A stretch of 64,000 nt of DNA, taken from positions 1-64,000 of the forward strand of contig BMQD01000013.1 in NCBI GenBank assembly GCA_014647935.1, read 5' to 3'. The notes under the pieces were generated by a model. The model was not told the DNA's origin. It worked only from the letters and a program-made list of their open reading frames with translations, and ran no database searches. The DNA is from Planomonospora parontospora. Lineage in GTDB: Bacteria; Actinomycetota; Actinomycetes; Streptosporangiales; Streptosporangiaceae. The position numbers and the translations under genes are program-made. Of this stretch, positions 34,372 to 42,693 are shown in pieces; the first letter of the stretch is position 1, and each line of letters starts with the position of its first letter.

Positions 34372-35532
34372 TCACCAGCCGACCGTGGAGTCGCCCGCGA
34401 CGAGGGACCGGGCGATGACCATCCGCTGGACGTCGTTGGTGCCCTCACCGATGGCCATGAGCGGCGCGTCGCGGTAGAGGCGCTCGACGACGAACTCCTG
34501 GGAGTATCCGTAGCCGCCGTGGACCCGCATGGCCTCCATGGTCGTCCGGAGCGCGACCTCCGAGGCGAAGTACTTGGCCATCGCGGCCTCGGCCGTCACC
34601 GCGCCGCCCTCCGAGCGGACCGCCGCCCAGTAGGTGAGCAGCCGGGCGGCCTGGATCTCGGTGGCCATGTCGGCGAGCTTGAGCTGGATGGCCTGGAAGT
34701 CGGAGATGGGCCTGCCGAAGGCGTGGCGCTCGCGCGAGTAGGCCAGCGCCGCGTCGTAGGCGCACTGGGAGACGCCCACCGCGCGGGCGGCGATGTTGAT
34801 CCGGCCGAGCTCCAGCGCCGACAGGGCCTGCTGCATGCCCCGGCCCTCCGTCCCGCCGAGCAGCGCCGAGGCCGGGACGCGCACGTCGTCGAGGACGACC
34901 TCGCAGGTCTCGGTGCCCCGGTAGCCGAGTTTGGGCAGGTCGCGTCCTACCGTGTAGCCGGGGGTGCCGGCCTCGACGAGGATCAGGGACATCCCGCGGT
35001 GGGCGGGCTCAGTGATCGAGGTCTTGACCAGGACGGGCATCGGGTCGGCGTGCCGGGCGTTGGTGATCCACGTCTTGGTGCCGTTGACCACGTAGTGGTC
35101 GCCGTCGCGGACCGCGCGGGTCCGGATGCCCTGCAGGTCCGTGCCCGCCCCCGGTTCGGTCAGCGCGATCCCGGTACGGCGGGCGCCGGTGGCCAGGTCC
35201 GGCAGGTAGGCCTTCCGCTGCTCCTCGGTGCCGTACCGGGCGATCATCCACGCGGCCAGGGAGTGCGAGCCGAGCACCCCGGCCACGCCCATCCAGCCGC
35301 GTGCGATCTCCTCGAAGACCAGGGCGAACGAGACCCGGTCCAGCGCCAGCCCGCCGTACTCCTCGGGGATCGTGATGCCGAACAGCCCCAGCTGCCGGAA
35401 CCGGTCGACGATCTCGGCCGGGTAGCGGCCGGTGCGCTCCCACTCCGGGGCGACCGGCACGATCTCGGAGTCGACGAACTCCCGCAGGGTCCGCTGGAAC
35501 AGCCGCTGCTCGTCGTTCAGCTCGAAGTCCAC
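34372..35532 (-). CDS. Acyl-CoA dehydrogenase
   Basis: A 386-residue FAD-dependent flavoenzyme oxidising acyl-CoA to 2-enoyl-CoA. Start GTG 35532 gives VDFELNDEQRLFQRTLREF, the usual N-terminus. Motifs: GIALTEPGAGTDLQGI (FAD-binding strand), HYVVNGTKTWITNA, AFGRPISDFQAIQ and MRVHGGYGYSQEF, with the catalytic-base region AIGEGTNDVQRM. Chain-length preference cannot be read off. The MaoC dehydratase lies 74 bp upstream on the same strand, so the two may perform successive steps. Confidence 0.93.
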   Translation of the reverse strand: MDFELNDEQRLFQRTLREFVDSEIVPVAPEWERTGRYPAEIVDRFRQLGLFGITIPEEYGGLALDRVSFALVFEEIARGWMGVAGVLGSHSLAAWMIARYGTEEQRKAYLPDLATGARRTGIALTEPGAGTDLQGIRTRAVRDGDHYVVNGTKTWITNARHADPMPVLVKTSITEPAHRGMSLILVEAGTPGYTVGRDLPKLGYRGTETCEVVLDDVRVPASALLGGTEGRGMQQALSALELGRINIAARAVGVSQCAYDAALAYSRERHAFGRPISDFQAIQLKLADMATEIQAARLLTYWAAVRSEGGAVTAEAAMAKYFASEVALRTTMEAMRVHGGYGYSQEFVVERLYRDAPLMAIGEGTNDVQRMVIARSLVAGDSTVGW

Positions 35533-35606
35533 CCCTGGACGTCCTTTCGATCGTGGCACGGGGAGGCGGGCGCGGTCCTCGGATCGCCGTCGGACCGGTC
35601 CCGGCC

Positions 35607-36104
35607 TCAGGCGAGGGGGACCGGACGTCCCGGCTCTTCGCCGCGCTCCTTCAGGTAGACCGCCGTCGGGACCATGACCCTGCGGCGGAAGACGCAGACC
35701 AGGGTGCCGTCCTGCTTGTGCCCCCTGGTCTCCACGCGGACTATGCCGCGGTCCTCCTTCGAGGCCGACCGCCGCTTGTCCAGCACGGTCGTCTCGCCGT
35801 AGAGCGTGTCCCCGTGGAATGTGGGGGCGACGTGCCTGAGCGACTCGACCTCGAGGTTGGCGATCGCCTTCCCGGAGACGTCGGGCACGGACATGCCGAT
35901 CAGCAGGGAGTAGACGTAGTTGCCGACGACGAGGTTCCGGCCGTGGTCCGTGGTCGCCGCGTAGTTGTCGTCCAGGTGGACGGGATGGTGGTTCATGGTC
36001 AGCAGGCAGAACAGGTGGTTGTCGTACTCCGTCACCGTCTTCCCGGGCCAGTGCCTGTAGACGGCGCCGACCTCGAACTCCTCGTAGGTGCGCCCGAACC
36101 GCAT
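35607..36104 (-). CDS. MaoC-like hot-dog dehydratase
   Basis: A 165-residue single hot-dog domain. YEEFEVGAVYRHWPGKTV and TEYDNHLFCLLTMNHHPVH contain the D-x(4)-H type hydratase pattern (Asp, His) of MaoC and mesaconyl-CoA hydratases. These enzymes hydrate 2-enoyl- or mesaconyl-CoA. Paired with the acyl-CoA dehydrogenase, the two could work in beta-oxidation or branched-chain acid breakdown; the substrate is unresolved. Confidence 0.88.
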   Translation of the reverse strand: MRFGRTYEEFEVGAVYRHWPGKTVTEYDNHLFCLLTMNHHPVHLDDNYAATTDHGRNLVVGNYVYSLLIGMSVPDVSGKAIANLEVESLRHVAPTFHGDTLYGETTVLDKRRSASKEDRGIVRVETRGHKQDGTLVCVFRRRVMVPTAVYLKERGEEPGRPVPLA

Positions 36105-36226
36105 GCCTCCCCCTCCGCCGTGGTCCCCGCGTCGCCCGGCATCCCGGCGGCGTCAGACCGGAACATTGTTCCACCGACGAGGTCGTCGCACCAGCTCCCG
36201 GCGGCGTCCGGGGCGGCTTCCCATTT

Positions 36227-36262
36227 GTCCAAAGTCCAAAATCCGACGTCCGAAAGTCCGAA
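36227..36262. repeat. Five 7-bp direct repeats (GTCCRAA type)
   Basis: GTCC/ATCC cores start at 36227, 36234, 36241, 36248 and 36256, an almost exact 7-bp period (GTCCAAA, GTCCAAA, ATCCGAC, GTCCGAA, GTCCGAA). It lies in the 311-bp gap (36105-36415) between the divergent MaoC and secreted-protein genes; the gap holds no gene that I see. It could be a direct-repeat operator or a simple microsatellite. Confidence 0.6.
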
Positions 36263-36415
36263 GCCGCAGCTCTGGACGAAGATCGCTTGGCCGGGACGGG
36301 GGCGGCGGGCAAGCTGATCGAGTCCTCGGCGCCCGCGGTCCCCGACCGCGGTGCGCCCTCCCCCGCCGGTCGCCGAACCGGCCGGGTCCGTGTCGGAGAA
36401 CGAAGGAAGACCACC

Positions 36416-36763
36416 TTGCAGTACAGGAAACTGGTGCCCGCCGTAGCCGCTCTCGCCGTGCTGTGCGTCCCGTCCGTCGCCAGTGCCGGGACCGCGGGGG
36501 CCTCCGCCGACGTCCACCGGAAGTCCGCCGCGTGCGCGTCGCCCAGCGGAAAGAAGATCAACGTCTCGTGGGGTGACGGCAACGTGACCACCACCGTGTA
36601 CTACAACAACCACTGCAACCAGAAGCGGGCCGTCAAACTGCAGTTCGTCCGCGAGAACGGCACGATCTTCTACAAGTGCTTCACCGTCGGCGCCCGGAGC
36701 AAGGGCAGCAAGAAGATCGACCACAGCATGCCCAACAAGGTGACGCTGCCCGGCAGCTGCTAG
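36416..36763 (+). CDS. Small secreted cationic protein, TTG start
   Basis: 115 residues from TTG 36416, which has GAAGGAAGA upstream and gives a clean signal peptide (LVPAVAALAVLCVPSVASA). The mature part has WGDGNVTTTVYYNNHC, then a Lys/Arg-rich region (NQKRAVKLQF, RSKGSKKIDH) and four cysteines likely to form disulfides. It is a paralogue of the next gene: both share ADVHR, WGDGN, VTVYY-type strands and a basic C-terminus. The family and function are unknown. Confidence 0.75.
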   Translation: MQYRKLVPAVAALAVLCVPSVASAGTAGASADVHRKSAACASPSGKKINVSWGDGNVTTTVYYNNHCNQKRAVKLQFVRENGTIFYKCFTVGARSKGSKKIDHSMPNKVTLPGSC

Positions 36764-36772
36764 GGCCCGCAT

Positions 36773-36795
36773 CCCCCGGCACCCGCAGCCGGGGG
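36773..36795 (+). terminator. Hairpin after the first secreted paralogue
   Basis: CCCCCGGC (36773-36780), 7-nt loop, GCCGGGGG (36788-36795), nine bases after the stop. It suggests the two paralogues are separately terminated, or that this is an attenuator between them. Confidence 0.65.
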
Positions 36796-36913
36796 AAGCG
36801 CCCGATGTCCCGCTCCGCCCCGCGGGCGGAGCCGCAACGAAGATCACCGGACCGGCCCGCTCGGTGCGGTGACCGCAGTCGAACGAACACATTCACCGGA
36901 TGAGGAGACCTTC

Positions 36914-37255
36914 ATGCCCATGTCGTCTCGCAGGACCGGCCTGCGCACCCGCGCCGCCGTCTTCGCCGCCGCCTCCCTCGCCGCCGCCGGTCTCGGCGTC
37001 GGCACCGCGGCTCCGGCGTCGGCGGACGTCCACCGCGGAGTCGCCGGCTGCTTCGCCTGGTCGTGGGGGGACGGGAACACCTCCGTGACGGTGTACTGGA
37101 GCAACCGGTGCAACAACAAGCGCAAGCTGAACATCAAGTACAGCCTGGGCTGGACCACCAAGTCCTACACGGCCGTCGTCGGGGCCAACGGGAAGGGCCA
37201 CAAGAAGTTCCAGACCGCCTCGATCGTGTCCATCGCCGACGGAGGCCGGGCCTAG
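36914..37255 (+). CDS. Small secreted cationic protein, paralogue of the preceding gene
   Basis: 113 residues from ATG 36914 (GAGGAGA five bases upstream). Signal peptide AAVFAAASLAAAGLGVGTAA; mature part begins SADVHRGVAGCFAWSWGDGN and contains VTVYWSNRCNNKRKLNIKY, then NGKGHKKFQ. Two cysteines remain of the four in its neighbour. Tandem duplication followed by divergence is the simplest explanation. Function unknown; the net positive charge would suit binding to polyanions or the cell wall. Confidence 0.78.
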   Translation: MPMSSRRTGLRTRAAVFAAASLAAAGLGVGTAAPASADVHRGVAGCFAWSWGDGNTSVTVYWSNRCNNKRKLNIKYSLGWTTKSYTAVVGANGKGHKKFQTASIVSIADGGRA

Positions 37256-37317
37256 CCGCTCGGAGTCCGGATCATGAGGTGAGCCGGAAGCCGCAGGTCC
37301 GCGGATCGCGCCGCGCA

Positions 37318-37355
37318 GGCGGGGTCCTGGCCGGGGAACCGGCCGGGACCCCGCC
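37318..37355. terminator. 17-bp stem terminator between convergent genes
   Basis: 37318-37334 pairs with 37339-37355 over 17 bp with one G-T wobble and a GGAA tetraloop. It serves the secreted paralogue on plus and the TAT protein on minus. Confidence 0.8.
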
Positions 37356-37445
37356 GAAACGGAAGGCGGGCCCGCGCCGTTCCTTGATCGGCTGATGCGG
37401 CGCCCGGCGGTGCCGCGCCCGGTGTACAGCGCCGCGCCGCAGCGG

Positions 37446-38753
37446 TCAGGCGGCCTGCCCGCGGGTGGCGTAGAGGTTCATGTCGGTGAAGTCGAGGGTG
37501 ACGGTGCTGGGCTTGTGGAAGCTGTGGAAGAAGGCGGCCGCCACGTCGAACCCGTTGGGGGCGAGGGGTGCGTCCGGGTTCGTGAAGCAGTAGACGCCGT
37601 CGGCGGCGACTCCGCCCAGGCGCATCTCCTTCGGATAGCAGGGATAGGCGACGACCGGGTGGCTGCCGGCGAAGGTCTCGACCGGGCGGTCGCGGTCCAC
37701 GCGGACCTGCAACCGCTCGGCCGTCGCCCCGTTCACGATCCCGGCGACCTCGCTGTGTCCGCCGAAGAGCACACCCACCACCCCCGTACCGGAGCCGGCG
37801 GCGCCGGCGACCCTGCCCCTGGTGTGGAGCGCGTTCTCCCGGGCCAGCCACATCGGCAGGGGCGCGGTGCCCGCCCGCTCGGCGGCGGCGCGTACCTCGC
37901 CGGCCGTCTCGGGGGTCCGGCGCCGCAGGACCAGCCGCCGGCCCGCGTAGTCGAAGGTGGTCAGCAGGTGGTAGAAGACCCACATGCCGATCATGCCGTC
38001 GGTGTCGGTGTCGACGTCCGCGCCCGACTCCGTCGCCGACCAGCTCACGGGGACGTTGCGCAGCTCGATGCCGCCCAACCGGAACGAGTCCAGCGCCCCG
38101 TAGTGCATCCATACGGTGCCGTTCAAGTAATCGATCTTCTCACTGGCGACGGGCCTCAGCCCGGCCTCCCTGGCCACCGTCGCCGACACCTGCAGCGACG
38201 GGGCGCCGGTGTAGAACGTGAAGCGCTTCGGCGGCCCGCCGTTGACCGAGGCCTCGACCAGCGGCTCCGGATCCATCTGCTTCCAGGGCAGCTGCGCGGT
38301 GTCGCCGCGGACCTGGTACGGCTCGCCGGAGAACGTCGCGAACCATTCGGCGTAGCTCTCCTGGCCGGCGGCTCGCCAGTGCGGTGCCGAGAGGGAGAGT
38401 CTGTCCTGCCGGATGTAGCAGTCGGCCAGGAATCGGTTGGCGTCCCTGTCGTCGGGCGCCAGAGCGACGGCCAGCTTGAGGTATCTCTCCGCGTCACGGA
38501 ACCGGTTGGCCAGCAGCCCGACGTAGCCGCGCCGACGGGCCGCGTGCAGGTTCTCGGGGTCCTTTCTCAGGATCTCCTCGTACGCGCGGCCGGCCTGCTC
38601 GAACCTCCCGGCCTTGAACAGCGCGTCCGCGTCACCACCGCCGGCTCGTGCCGTGGCCGCCTCACCGAGCAGCGGCACCGTCGCGGCCGCACCGGCCAGC
38701 ACGGCGGCGCCCCGCAGCAGTGAGCGCCGGTCCCATCGCCTGTCGTCAGCCAT
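37446..38753 (-). CDS. TAT-exported TPR and retropepsin-fold protein, active site degenerate
   Basis: 435 residues from ATG 38753 (GGGAG upstream; ATG 38765 possible). A twin-arginine signal (RRSLLRGAAVLAGAAATVP) exports it. Residues about 45-130 are TPR-like (ALFKAGRFEQAGRAYEEIL, LAVALAPDDRDANRFLADC). The rest has the fold of bacterial retropepsin-like aspartyl proteases, with FTFYTGAPSLQVS where FxLDTGA is expected and DGMIGMWVFYHLLTTFDYA matching the second conserved block. The catalytic Asp is replaced by Tyr, so proteolysis is unlikely and a binding role is more plausible. Confidence 0.75.
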   Translation of the reverse strand: MADDRRWDRRSLLRGAAVLAGAAATVPLLGEAATARAGGGDADALFKAGRFEQAGRAYEEILRKDPENLHAARRRGYVGLLANRFRDAERYLKLAVALAPDDRDANRFLADCYIRQDRLSLSAPHWRAAGQESYAEWFATFSGEPYQVRGDTAQLPWKQMDPEPLVEASVNGGPPKRFTFYTGAPSLQVSATVAREAGLRPVASEKIDYLNGTVWMHYGALDSFRLGGIELRNVPVSWSATESGADVDTDTDGMIGMWVFYHLLTTFDYAGRRLVLRRRTPETAGEVRAAAERAGTAPLPMWLARENALHTRGRVAGAAGSGTGVVGVLFGGHSEVAGIVNGATAERLQVRVDRDRPVETFAGSHPVVAYPCYPKEMRLGGVAADGVYCFTNPDAPLAPNGFDVAAAFFHSFHKPSTVTLDFTDMNLYATRGQAA

Positions 38754-39225
38754 GCCCTCTCCCATTCGTGATCATATTCGCCGCGGCTCTCGGTCCGACG
38801 GACGGTTACAGCGTCTCCGGGCCGTGTCCTCGCCTCGTCCGCGCCGTGTCATGGTCGGGTCACGGCCGCGATCGGCGACGGCGCCGCCGTACCCGCGACG
38901 GGGTGCGTCGCGGCGTGCTCGTGCGGACGGCGCGACATCGCGTGGGAGGAGACGGCGGCTCTCGTCGCGCCCGGAGACCACGCGAGCGTGTCGATCGCCG
39001 GTCGGACCGGCCGTCCAGGGCGGCGTGCCGATGACCGGTCGACGGCGGCGTTCCGACTGACCGGCCGACGAGAGTCCTGGCGGTGCCATGGGGCGTCCGC
39101 GACGCCGATCGGAGGCGTCCGGCGGCTTCCGGTAACCTACTCCGTTCGAAAGCGTGTTGCCGGAAAGGGTCGCGCCGGATCCGCGGACGCGGATGCCGGG
39201 CGGTGCCGACCAGAACGGGTAGGGG
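38754..39225. other. 472-bp intergenic region, no gene seen
   Basis: Divergent spacer between the TAT protein and the HTH-NBR1 gene. It is rich in CGATCGGCG-like short motifs but I find no convincing frame. A short inverted pair TTCCGG/CCGGAA (near 39128 and 39158) frames the last AT-richer stretch before the HTH-NBR1 gene and could be part of its promoter. Confidence 0.4.
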
Positions 39226-40263
39226 ATGCCGGAGTCACCGGACGTGCACAGGTCGCCAGATTCGCTCCCGGAGAAGCCGGGGTCCCGACGGGGGCGGAGG
39301 CCCGCCCGGCCCGATCCGGGGTCCGGTCCGGTGGCGCTGCTCGCGCACCGGCTCTGGGAGCTCAAGGAGAGGGCGGGCGACCCGTCTTTCGCGGAGATGT
39401 CCTCCCGTCTGGGAGCGGCGGCCTCGAAGTCGTCGCTGGCCGCCGCCGCCCGGGGACGGACGCTCCCGACCTGGGAGACGACGTGGGAGTTCGTCCGGGT
39501 CCTCGCGGTCGGCCGGCTGGGACAGGACGAGCGGGAGACCGAGCGGGAGTGGCGGTCGTACTGGGAGCAGGCCAGGACCCAGGGTCCGCCGGCCTCCCCC
39601 GCGGCGGAGAGCGAGCCGGCGCAGACCGGACCGGCGCAGAACACACCGGCGCGAACCGGACCGGCGCAGAACACACCGGCGCGGACGGGAACGGTGGCCG
39701 GACCGGCGGAGAGCGGGCTCGCAGAGGGCGGGCCCGTGGCGGACGGTCCCGCTCCGGCCGCGCGGTCGCTCCGCATCCGCATCGGCAGGCCCGTCGTCCT
39801 CGGCGTGCTGTCCGCCGTACTCGCCGGTGGCGCCGGCGCGGTGGTCGCCGCGTTCTCGCCGTTCGGCGGCGAGAAGGCGCCGGACAAGGCCGTGCCGCAC
39901 GAATCACCGGCATGGACGGCGCAGTCGAGTGACGACTCCGTCTTCGAGGGGGACGTCACCTACCCGGATGGGAGCACGGTGCGCAGGAAGGCGCACTTCA
40001 CCAAGGTGTGGCGGATCCGCAACGCCGGAACCGTCCCCTGGGAGGGGCGGTATCTCACCCGGATCAACAGCACGCCGTGCCGTGCCCCCGAGCGGATCGC
40101 GATCGAGCCGACCGCGCCGGGAAGGACGACCGACATAGCGGTGCGCGTCCGCGCCGCCGCCGGCCCGGCCAGATGCAAGATCTTCTGGAAGATGACCAGC
40201 GAGGACGGGACCCCGCTGTTCCCCGCAAAGAAGCCGATCTTCCTGGACGTCAGCGTGCAGTGA
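39226..40263 (+). CDS. HTH - transmembrane - NBR1-type Ig domain protein
   Basis: 345 residues. An N-terminal XRE-like helical domain (residues about 35-110: LAHRLWELKERAGDPSFAEM, KSSLAAAARGRTLPTWETTW) faces the cytoplasm. A Pro/Ala/Thr linker with a repeated QNTPARTGPA follows, then one TM helix (VLGVLSAVLAGGAGAVVAAF). The extracytoplasmic C-terminus is an NBR1-like Ig domain: VWRIRNAGTVPWEGRYL, and late strands ending PIFLDVSVQ. Such HTH-NBR1 proteins are known in actinobacteria without assigned function. The layout suggests a transmembrane signal device; this is inference. Confidence 0.8.
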   Translation: MPESPDVHRSPDSLPEKPGSRRGRRPARPDPGSGPVALLAHRLWELKERAGDPSFAEMSSRLGAAASKSSLAAAARGRTLPTWETTWEFVRVLAVGRLGQDERETEREWRSYWEQARTQGPPASPAAESEPAQTGPAQNTPARTGPAQNTPARTGTVAGPAESGLAEGGPVADGPAPAARSLRIRIGRPVVLGVLSAVLAGGAGAVVAAFSPFGGEKAPDKAVPHESPAWTAQSSDDSVFEGDVTYPDGSTVRRKAHFTKVWRIRNAGTVPWEGRYLTRINSTPCRAPERIAIEPTAPGRTTDIAVRVRAAAGPARCKIFWKMTSEDGTPLFPAKKPIFLDVSVQ

Positions 40264-40442
40264 CCGCGAGCGCGGACCGGCCGCTCCGGCGTCGGCGTCC
40301 GTGCGGCGTCGGTGTCGGGGCCGGCGTCGGCGTCGGCGTCGGAGCTCGTACGGCCCGGCGGACGGCGGACGCCGAACCTTCCCGAAGCTCTTCCCGAAGA
40401 AGATCCCCCGGTGGGGTGCGGAATGCGTCCGGGAGGAGAGAA

Positions 40443-40481
40443 CCACTCGAAGGAGTCTCCGTGGGAGACGCGCACGAGTGG
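40443..40481 (+). promoter_or_regulatory. Nested hairpin before the carotenoid operon
   Basis: CCACTCG (40443-40449) with CGAGTGG (40475-40481), enclosing GTCTCC-GTG-GGAGAC (40455-40469). It ends 23 bp before the cruF GTG. It may be an operator or a leader structure. The rest of the 241-bp gap holds GGCGTC hexamer repeats near 40321-40342. Confidence 0.5.
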
Positions 40482-40504
40482 CCGGGAGCGGGGAGGGGTG
40501 TGCG

Positions 40505-41266
40505 GTGACCGCGACGGGGATTCCGGCCGCGCCCTCGGCGGCGGGCCGGGCCGGGGCGGCGCTGCTGGCCGCCATGGTGGCGGCGCAGGTGGCGACCGGG
40601 CTGCAGCCGCGGCCGATCCTGCTCACCAGCGTGGTCGTGCTGCTGCTGGCGGCGGCCGCGGTCGCCTTCGCCGCGGCGGTCCACACCCTCCCGCGGGCGG
40701 CCGCGGCCTTCGCCGCCGCCGTCGCGGCCGGCTACGCCGCGGAGTGGATCGGCACGAGGACCGGGGTGCCGTTCGGCGACTACCACTACACCGGCCTGCT
40801 CGTGCCGCAGCCCGGCGGCGTCCCGGTGATCGTCGCACTGGCCTGGGGCGGCATGGGTCTGGCGGCCCACGCGGCGGCCTCCGCGGCGGCGCCGGCGAGC
40901 CGGGCGGCGCGCGTCGCGCTGGGCGCGGCGGCGCTCACCGCGTGGGACCTGTTCCTGGATCCGCAGATGATCCGGCTGGGCCTGTGGGTGTGGCACGAGC
41001 CCGGTCCCTACCGGGGCGTCCCGCTCGGCAACTTCGCCGGCTGGCTGGCCGTGTCGCTGCTGGTGATGGTGCTGATCGACCTCTCCCTGCCGGACCCGGC
41101 GGCGCGCAGCACCGGCCTGGCCGCGCTGTACACGGTGATGGCGGTCATGGAGACGATCGGGTTCGCGGTGGTCTTCGACCCGCCCGACCCGCTGGTCGCC
41201 GCCGCCGGGGGGATCTGCATGGGTGTGTTCGTCCTGCTCGCCTGGAGGCGTCGATGGCGGAAGTGA
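40505..41266 (+). CDS. cruF: CruF-type carotenoid 1,2-hydratase (carotenoid biosynthesis membrane protein)
   Basis: A 253-residue polytopic membrane protein with about seven helices. GTG 40505 is fixed by GGGGAGGGG six bases upstream. Family features: AEWIGTRTGVPFGDYHYTG, ALTAWDLFLDPQMIRLGLW and VPLGNFAGWLAVS. CruF and the haloarchaeal bisanhydrobacterioruberin hydratase add water across the terminal double bond of an acyclic carotene end, giving the 1-hydroxyl group that is then glycosylated or desaturated. It overlaps the next gene by 13 bp, marking an operon of three. Confidence 0.85.
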   Translation: MTATGIPAAPSAAGRAGAALLAAMVAAQVATGLQPRPILLTSVVVLLLAAAAVAFAAAVHTLPRAAAAFAAAVAAGYAAEWIGTRTGVPFGDYHYTGLLVPQPGGVPVIVALAWGGMGLAAHAAASAAAPASRAARVALGAAALTAWDLFLDPQMIRLGLWVWHEPGPYRGVPLGNFAGWLAVSLLVMVLIDLSLPDPAARSTGLAALYTVMAVMETIGFAVVFDPPDPLVAAAGGICMGVFVLLAWRRRWRK

Positions 41267-42693
41267 TCGTGGTCGGAGGCGGCGTCGGGGGGATGGTCTC
41301 CGCGCTGCTGCTGGCCCGCGGGGGGCACCGGGTCCGGCTCTACGAGCGGCTGCCCCGGCTGGGCGGCAAGCTCGCCGAGCACCGGCGCGACGGTTTCACC
41401 TTCTCCGAAGGGCCGTCCCTGCTCACCCTACCGGACCTGTTCACCGGCCTGGGGCTGGAGCTCGACCTGGTGGAACCGCGCGAGCTGTGCCGCTACCGCT
41501 TCGCCGACGGCTCGGTGCTGACGGCGCCCCGGGACCCGGAGCGGATGGCCGGGGCCGTGGAGCGGCTCGCGCCGGGTGAGGGGGCCGGCTGGCGGGCGTT
41601 CCACGCCTGGGCCCGGCGGTGCTACGAGGCGTCGGCGCGCGGTTTCTTCGCCGGGCCGCCGGTCTCCCTGTCCCGGTCCGCGCCGCGCGGGAGCCTGTCC
41701 GACCTGGCGGCGGTCGCGCCCGGCCGGACCCTGCACGGGCTGGCCCGGCGCTTCTTCACCGATCCGCGCCTGCTGCAGTACGCCGGCCGCTACGCCACCT
41801 ACGCCGGTTCCAGCCCCTACCGGGCACCCGCCGCACTGGCCTGCGTGCCCGCGATCGAGCACGGCGAGGGCGGCTGGTACGTGGCGGGCGGGCTGCCCCG
41901 GCTCGCCGACGCGCTCGCCGCGGCCCTGGAGAAGGCCGGCGTGGAGGTCGTCCTCGGCGCCGAGGTCACCGGGGTGCTCGCCGGCCGCGACCGGGTGCTG
42001 GGCGTACGGCTGGCCTCCGGCGAGCGCGAGCACGCCTCGGTCGTGGTCGCCAACACCGACGCGGCGGCGCTCTACGGGCGGCTGCTGCCCGACCGGCGGC
42101 GGCTGCGGCGGACCGCCTCGCTCGGCCTGTCCTCCTCGGCGTTCCTGATGATGGCCGGGGTGGAGGGCCGGACCGAGGGGCTGGCCCACCACACGGTGCT
42201 CTTCTCCGCCGACTACGAGCGGGAGTTCGCCGACGTCTTCGACCGGCGGCGCCCGCCGGAGGACCCGACCGTCTACGTCGGCTGCTCGGCGGTGGACGAC
42301 CCGTCGCAGGCCCCGGAGGGCTGCGAGAACTGGACCATGCTGGTCAACGTCCCGGCCCGCGACCCGGGCCGGTGGCCGATGTCCCCGCACGCCTACCGGG
42401 ACCTGGTGCTGGAACGCCTGGCCGGCCGGGGCCTCGACCTGTCGGGCCGGCTCCGCTTCGTCGACCTGCTCACCCCCGCCGACCTGCGCGACCGCTACGG
42501 CGCCTGGGGCGGGGCGATCTACGGCGGCGCCTACGCGGGACCGCTGGCCCCGCTGCGCCGCCCCGGCAACCGGGGGCCGCTGCGCGGCCTGTACCTGGTG
42601 GGCGGCTCGGCTCATCCCGGCGGCGGGCTGCCGCTGGTGGCGATGGGCGGACGCATCGTGGCGTCGCTGGTGGCCGAGGACTTCCCCCGGTGA
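41254..42693 (+). CDS. CrtI/CrtD-family carotenoid desaturase
   Basis: A 479-residue FAD-dependent desaturase. The dinucleotide fold is VIVVGGGVGGMVSALLLARG and the C-terminal FAD segment is LYLVGGSAHPGGGLPLVAMG. Its position between the hydratase and a glycosyltransferase suggests a CrtD-type 3,4-desaturase acting on hydroxylated carotenoid, while the other CrtI homologue at 47603 is paired with phytoene synthase. ATG 41254 has GGAGG upstream, inside cruF. The stop overlaps the next start in GTGA. Confidence 0.85.
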   Translation: MAEVIVVGGGVGGMVSALLLARGGHRVRLYERLPRLGGKLAEHRRDGFTFSEGPSLLTLPDLFTGLGLELDLVEPRELCRYRFADGSVLTAPRDPERMAGAVERLAPGEGAGWRAFHAWARRCYEASARGFFAGPPVSLSRSAPRGSLSDLAAVAPGRTLHGLARRFFTDPRLLQYAGRYATYAGSSPYRAPAALACVPAIEHGEGGWYVAGGLPRLADALAAALEKAGVEVVLGAEVTGVLAGRDRVLGVRLASGEREHASVVVANTDAAALYGRLLPDRRRLRRTASLGLSSSAFLMMAGVEGRTEGLAHHTVLFSADYEREFADVFDRRRPPEDPTVYVGCSAVDDPSQAPEGCENWTMLVNVPARDPGRWPMSPHAYRDLVLERLAGRGLDLSGRLRFVDLLTPADLRDRYGAWGGAIYGGAYAGPLAPLRRPGNRGPLRGLYLVGGSAHPGGGLPLVAMGGRIVASLVAEDFPR

